Position numbers and translations under genes: made by a program
Assembly (NCBI RefSeq): GCF_029714945.1
Contig: NZ_CP121634.1
Location: 8,391,001 to 8,455,000, forward strand
DNA length: 64,000 bases
Direction of reading: 5' to 3'
From: Bradyrhizobium sp. CIAT3101
Lineage (GTDB): Bacteria; Pseudomonadota; Alphaproteobacteria; Rhizobiales; Xanthobacteraceae
Notes under the pieces: generated by a model
Databases searched by the model: none
What the model saw: only the letters and a program-made list of their open reading frames with translations
Told to the model about the DNA's origin: nothing
Part shown: in pieces, positions 60,542 through 64,000 of the stretch
How the letters are laid out: each line of letters begins with the position of its first letter
Numbering within the stretch: the first letter of the stretch is position 1

Positions 60542-60663
60542 GTTGCGGAGTGCAACAGCGCACAATTTATCATCAAGCAACGATGCAGCAGAGTTGCATT
60601 GCGCGGCGCACGATCCCAAGCTAGTTATGCGCCCCATCTCTAATAGCACTCCCAGAGCCAACC

Positions 60664-60993
60664 ATGATCCGTCACATCGTTCTGTTCACCGCCAAGGATG
60701 AGGCGCACATTGACCGGATCATCGAAGGATTATCGGTTCTAAAGAATATCCCGCATGCAAGCCGGCTGGAGGTTGCTCGTAACCGCAAGAGCGACCAGCT
60801 CGGCAACGAGATTGACGTCATCGTTTATGGTGAGTTCGAGAGCGAGGCGGAACTCGCAGCCTACAAGGCGCATGATCTTTACCAGGAATCGATCAGGCGA
60901 GTACGGCCGCTGCGCGAACTGCGGTTCGCGGTAGACTACTGTGTATCGACCGATGTCCGGCTCCTCACTCGGCGCGCGGTCTCTGCTGGCTGA
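60664..60993 (+). CDS. Dabb (stress-responsive alpha/beta barrel) protein
   Basis: The 109-residue protein begins MIRHIVLFTAKDEAHIDRII and has the Dabb pattern VARNRKSDQLGNEIDVIVYG, LAAYKAHDLYQESI and a final strand RFAVDYCV. Proteins of this dimeric ferredoxin-like fold have varied or unknown roles. It lies between bioR and pabB on the plus strand. Confidence 0.8.
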   Translation: MIRHIVLFTAKDEAHIDRIIEGLSVLKNIPHASRLEVARNRKSDQLGNEIDVIVYGEFESEAELAAYKAHDLYQESIRRVRPLRELRFAVDYCVSTDVRLLTRRAVSAG

Positions 60994-61103
60994 GGCTAAG
61001 CTGACCGCCGGTCTCACGAGCTTGTCTCCGATCGACCCTCGCTCTCGCCTGTCGGGCCACAATCGGAAGCGCGCGAATACCACTCGCTGGTGACTGATAG
61101 CCA

Positions 61104-62498
61104 ATGCATGTCCAGGAACTGCAATGGATTGCCCCTGTCACGGCCATGCGGCGCCTCGCCCGCCGCCCCCATCTTACATTTCTTGACAGCGCAGCAAGCC
61201 ACGGGATCCTTGGACGTTACTCTTATCTGACCTGCGATCCGTTCGGCACCTATATGGTTGCGGACGGACGGGCAAGTTGGAACGGAGAGGGTGTTGAGCG
61301 TGATCCATGGGACGTCCTTCGCACCCTGCTTGCTAACTATCCGCAAGAGCGTCGCCCTGATCTGCCGCCATTTCAAGGCGGTGCGGCCGGATACTTTAGC
61401 TACGACCTGAACAGGACGTTGGAGCGATTGCCAGTTCCGGCAGCCTCCGAACACCGCTCGCCTCAATCCATTCTGCATTTTTATGACGTGGTCATCAGCT
61501 ACGATCACCAGGAGAACAGATGCTGGATCGTCTCTACAGGGTGGCCGGAGCAGGATCCCACGCGCCGAGCCGCCCGTGCGCGCCATCGAGCCAATGAGTT
61601 CGCAGCTCTTCTTGCCGCCTCAGATCCGGCGCAGAATGACACCTATGGCGCGGTCGGACCATGGCACTCGAACTTTAGCCGCGAGGGCTACATTGCGGCG
61701 GTACATCGCGTGATCGACCTGATTCAGGCCGGAGACGTCTTTCAAGTCAACATTGCGCAGCGTTTTAGCGCGCGCCTACCGACCTCATTTGATCCCGTTG
61801 CCTTCTACTGCCAATTGCGGTCATTGAACCCGGCACCGTTTGCAGCGCTCTTGCGCTACGGCACTCTCGCTATTGCATCAAGCTCGCCGGAGCGTTTCCT
61901 GAAGCTCGACGGACGAGGGGTCGAAACGCGCCCCATCAAAGGCACGTGCGCGCGCTCTACTGATCCCAAGGAAGATAAGCGTCGGGCTCAACTCCTGGTC
62001 GCTTCAGACAAAGATCGTGCCGAGAACATCATGATCGTCGATCTTCTGCGGAGCGATCTGTCACGTGTATGCACTTCGCATTCAGTTGACGTTACGGCGC
62101 TGTGCAATCTCGAATCCTACGCCTCGGTGCACCACCTCGTGTCGGTCGTTACGGGTGAACTCAAAAGCAGCCAAGATGCGGTGGCCCTTCTTCGCGCCTG
62201 CTTTCCGGGCGGCTCCATCACCGGAGCGCCGAAGGTGAGATCGATGGAAATTATTACTGAAATCGAACGGGTGGCACGTGAAGTCTATTGCGGGGCGATC
62301 GGCTTCATCGCCTTCAACGGCCACATGGATACGAATATTGCAATCCGCACTGTCACGATCGATGGCGGCTTGGCTGTGTTTCACGCAGGCGGCGGGGTGA
62401 CGGCGATGTCGGATCCAGCGGCCGAATACGAGGAGACAATCGTAAAGGCACAGCGCATGTTTGACGCATTTGCGACAAATTATTTCGGTGATTCTTGA
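61104..62498 (+). CDS. pabB: Aminodeoxychorismate synthase component I (PabB type)
   Basis: The 464-residue chorismate-binding enzyme has GGAAGYFSYDLNRTLERLP, QAGDVFQVNIAQRFSARL, RPIKGTCARSTDPKEDKRRA, VDLLRSDLSRVC and ACFPGGSITGAPKVRSMEI. Lys279 in PIKGT is the PabB-type residue; TrpE has Ala there (PIAGT). It would make aminodeoxychorismate from chorismate with ammonia from PabA, on the way to p-aminobenzoate and folate. Its TGA overlaps the pabA start by 4 bp. An anthranilate synthase role is less likely. A separate PabC lyase is not seen. Confidence 0.85.
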   Translation: MHVQELQWIAPVTAMRRLARRPHLTFLDSAASHGILGRYSYLTCDPFGTYMVADGRASWNGEGVERDPWDVLRTLLANYPQERRPDLPPFQGGAAGYFSYDLNRTLERLPVPAASEHRSPQSILHFYDVVISYDHQENRCWIVSTGWPEQDPTRRAARARHRANEFAALLAASDPAQNDTYGAVGPWHSNFSREGYIAAVHRVIDLIQAGDVFQVNIAQRFSARLPTSFDPVAFYCQLRSLNPAPFAALLRYGTLAIASSSPERFLKLDGRGVETRPIKGTCARSTDPKEDKRRAQLLVASDKDRAENIMIVDLLRSDLSRVCTSHSVDVTALCNLESYASVHHLVSVVTGELKSSQDAVALLRACFPGGSITGAPKVRSMEIITEIERVAREVYCGAIGFIAFNGHMDTNIAIRTVTIDGGLAVFHAGGGVTAMSDPAAEYEETIVKAQRMFDAFATNYFGDS

Positions 62499-63079
62499 TC
62501 GTCATCATCGACAACTACGATTCCTTCGTCTTCAACATTGCCCGCCACTTCCGCAGGCTCCGTGAATCAACGGAAGTGGTTCGCAATGACGTGATCGGCG
62601 TCGATGATATTGCCCGTCTCAAGCCACGCGCCGTGGTCATATCCCCCGGCCCCTGCTCCCCATCAGAGGCGGGAATATCTACCTCGATCGTTCGCGAACT
62701 TTCAGGCCGTGTCCCGATCTTCGGCATTTGCCTTGGGCACCAGTGCATCGGGAGTGTGTTCGGCGCACAGGTGGCACGTGCACGTCGCCCCATGCACGGC
62801 CGGTCCTCTTACGTCACGCATGGCGGCGCAGGGCTATTCGAAGGACTGCCTTCTCCTCTCCGCGTGGGGCGCTACCATTCTCTTATTGTTGAGATCGATC
62901 AGTCACACGCCTCACACCTCATGGTAACGGCACGCTCGGACGAGGGCGAGATCATGGCCATTGCGCATCGCGATCAACCGACCTTTGGCGTCCAGTTCCA
63001 TCCCGAATCGATACTGACCCCACAAGGGGATGCTCTGCTGAAGAACTTTTTGCGACTAGCAAAGAGCTTTCGAGCCTGA
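62495..63079 (+). CDS. pabA: Glutamine amidotransferase component (PabA/TrpG type)
   Basis: The 194-residue class I amidotransferase supplies ammonia to the partner synthase. It has IVIIDNYDSFVFNIARHF, VVISPGPCSPSEAG, the catalytic Cys in GICLGHQCIG and the catalytic His in GVQFHPESILTP. The start is TTG 62495, overlapping the pabB stop as TTGA. PabA and TrpG cannot be separated by sequence alone; the PabB-type partner decides the name. Confidence 0.87.
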   Translation: MIVIIDNYDSFVFNIARHFRRLRESTEVVRNDVIGVDDIARLKPRAVVISPGPCSPSEAGISTSIVRELSGRVPIFGICLGHQCIGSVFGAQVARARRPMHGRSSYVTHGGAGLFEGLPSPLRVGRYHSLIVEIDQSHASHLMVTARSDEGEIMAIAHRDQPTFGVQFHPESILTPQGDALLKNFLRLAKSFRA

Positions 63080-63459
63080 CGATAGGCTTTTCTATCGCAC
63101 GCCTCGCCTCACTTAGATGGCGGCAGCCGCAACACCTCAAGTCGTACCGCATCCTCAGCAAGCTGTGTCCGCCAGCAGCCCCTAGATAACGCTTTTCAGC
63201 AGATCCGACAGTCGCTCACATCGCTTGCGCGCGGCTGGTGACTATACATGTCCTGGCAGGGCTTTATGCCGATCTATGTCTTTTCGCGGTCGATCAGATT
63301 CGTCCGTGTGTGAGACGCAGTCGGCGAGGAGAGGCGGCACCTCACTCAAAACATTCGGTACGGAGGACGACAAAACATCTTGCATCTCACGCAGCGTCAG
63401 ATTGTAGGCTTTCATACGCTGCAACTGACAATCTTCCTCAAGCGGGACCTTACAAAAGC
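63080..63459. other. Intergenic region
   Basis: 380 bp between pabA and the hydroxylase gene; it holds only short ORFs without support. Confidence 0.5.
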
Positions 63460-64000
63460 GTGAGAGAGAACTTCGTGGATACGTTGGATGTCATCGGCGT
63501 CGGAATCGGTCCGTTCAATCTCAGCTTAGCAGCGCTGATTGAACCTACACCTCTACGCGCACTATTCCTGGAGAAGCGCGAAGCATTCTGCTGGCATCCG
63601 GGGATGGCGCTTCCAAACAGCCGCCTGCAAGTATCGCCGTTCAAGGATTGCGTGACCTTGGTAAGCCCTACCAGTCCCTATTCTTTCCTCAATTACCTCG
63701 CACACCACGGGCGGCTCTACAGTTTCATCAACAAACGCAACGGCTCGACTTCGCGGCGGGAGTTCACTGACTATTATCGGTGGGTCGCACGTCAACTCGG
63801 CACGGTCCGCTTCAACGAAGAAGTCTTAGACGTTGCCCCCTTCGGGGACGCCTATCGCGTCAGTACGAGCACAACTTCACACCTGGCACGCGCCGTGGTG
63901 GTAGCAATTGGCGTCGAGCCAAAGATCCCCCCGTGCGCTAAAGCCTACATTGGCGACAGCGTTTACCATGCGGCCGACTATCTTGGCCGTGGCTCACCTC
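63460..64000 (+). CDS. L-lysine N6-monooxygenase-like enzyme (IucD/SidA family), 3' end cut by window edge
   Basis: An FAD- and NADPH-dependent amino-acid N-hydroxylase, used in hydroxamate siderophore synthesis. From GTG 63460 the product has the FAD motif DVIGVGIGPFNLSLAAL, FLEKREAFCWHPGMALPNSR, LVSPTSPYSFLNYLAHHGRLY, SRREFTDYYRWVARQL and AVVVAIGVEPKIPPC. These resemble lysine N6-hydroxylases (IucD, RhbE) more than ornithine enzymes. GTG 63475 is an alternative start. About 180 residues are visible, so a siderophore cluster may continue to the right. Confidence 0.87.
   Translation, partial: MRENFVDTLDVIGVGIGPFNLSLAALIEPTPLRALFLEKREAFCWHPGMALPNSRLQVSPFKDCVTLVSPTSPYSFLNYLAHHGRLYSFINKRNGSTSRREFTDYYRWVARQLGTVRFNEEVLDVAPFGDAYRVSTSTTSHLARAVVVAIGVEPKIPPCAKAYIGDSVYHAADYLGRGSP

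Noticed and set aside
61104..63079. trpE-trpG naming of the chorismate enzyme pair
   Set aside because: The PIKGT motif marks component I as PabB-type.

Overview
The window looks like part of the symbiosis island of a Bradyrhizobium-type rhizobium. It carries a divergent nodD and nodABCSU operon with a nod box, fixA with dctA, and Nod-factor fucose genes (noeL, nolK, probably noeI). These sit among many small rhizobial hypothetical genes, decayed genes and long gene-poor stretches. Base composition looks uneven: dctA and noeL-nolK look richer in GC by eye than the surrounding DNA, as expected of a mosaic acquired region.

Layout. 1-6.9 kb: nodU, nodS, nodC, nodB and nodA on the minus strand, with nodD divergent and a nod box 8 bp from the nodD start. 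7-18 kb: a periplasmic amino-acid-type binding protein, a MerR regulator with its operator, a broken LysR gene, a MetC-like lyase, a HisC-like aminotransferase followed by a luciferase-like monooxygenase, a flavin reductase, and trpD-trpC. 18-25 kb: mostly non-coding or decayed DNA with small ORFs, a NoeI-like FkbM methyltransferase and a receiver-only protein. 25.5-28.2 kb: fixA-dctA behind a recognisable sigma-54 promoter and NifA-type upstream site. 29-33 kb: small conserved proteins and the GDP-fucose genes. 34-46 kb: MarR, an alpha/beta hydrolase, CspA, a decayed helicase, a TIR protein with a small partner gene, diaminopropionate ammonia-lyase, an SfnG-like sulfone monooxygenase, a GNAT enzyme and an AA10 lytic polysaccharide monooxygenase homologue whose first copper-binding His is Gln. 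46-50 kb: small hypothetical genes and remnants. 50-63 kb: a cofactor block, with panB-panC, a chemoreceptor, bioB-panD-bioF-bioD-bioA, a BioR-like regulator, a Dabb protein and pabB-pabA. A lysine N6-hydroxylase-type gene runs off the right edge.

How the genes work together. NodD would activate nodABCSU from the nod box. NodC, NodB and NodA make and acylate the chitin-oligosaccharide core, NodS N-methylates it and NodU carbamoylates it. NoeL and NolK supply GDP-fucose and the NoeI-like enzyme may methylate the fucose, but no fucosyltransferase (nodZ) is in view. FixA and DctA join electron supply for nitrogenase to dicarboxylate uptake under probable NifA control. The bio, pan and pab genes give biotin, the building blocks of coenzyme A, and the p-aminobenzoate precursor.

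The most unusual observations are the Gln-for-His LPMO homologue, a family of dispersed copies of a MerR-type operator, the fixA-dctA transcription unit with a small leader ORF, panD inside the biotin operon, the TIR gene with a partner that appears to carry a compensated frameshift, and the unassigned MetC/HisC/flavin-monooxygenase group. Family assignments rest on reading protein motifs by eye; no database search was run.
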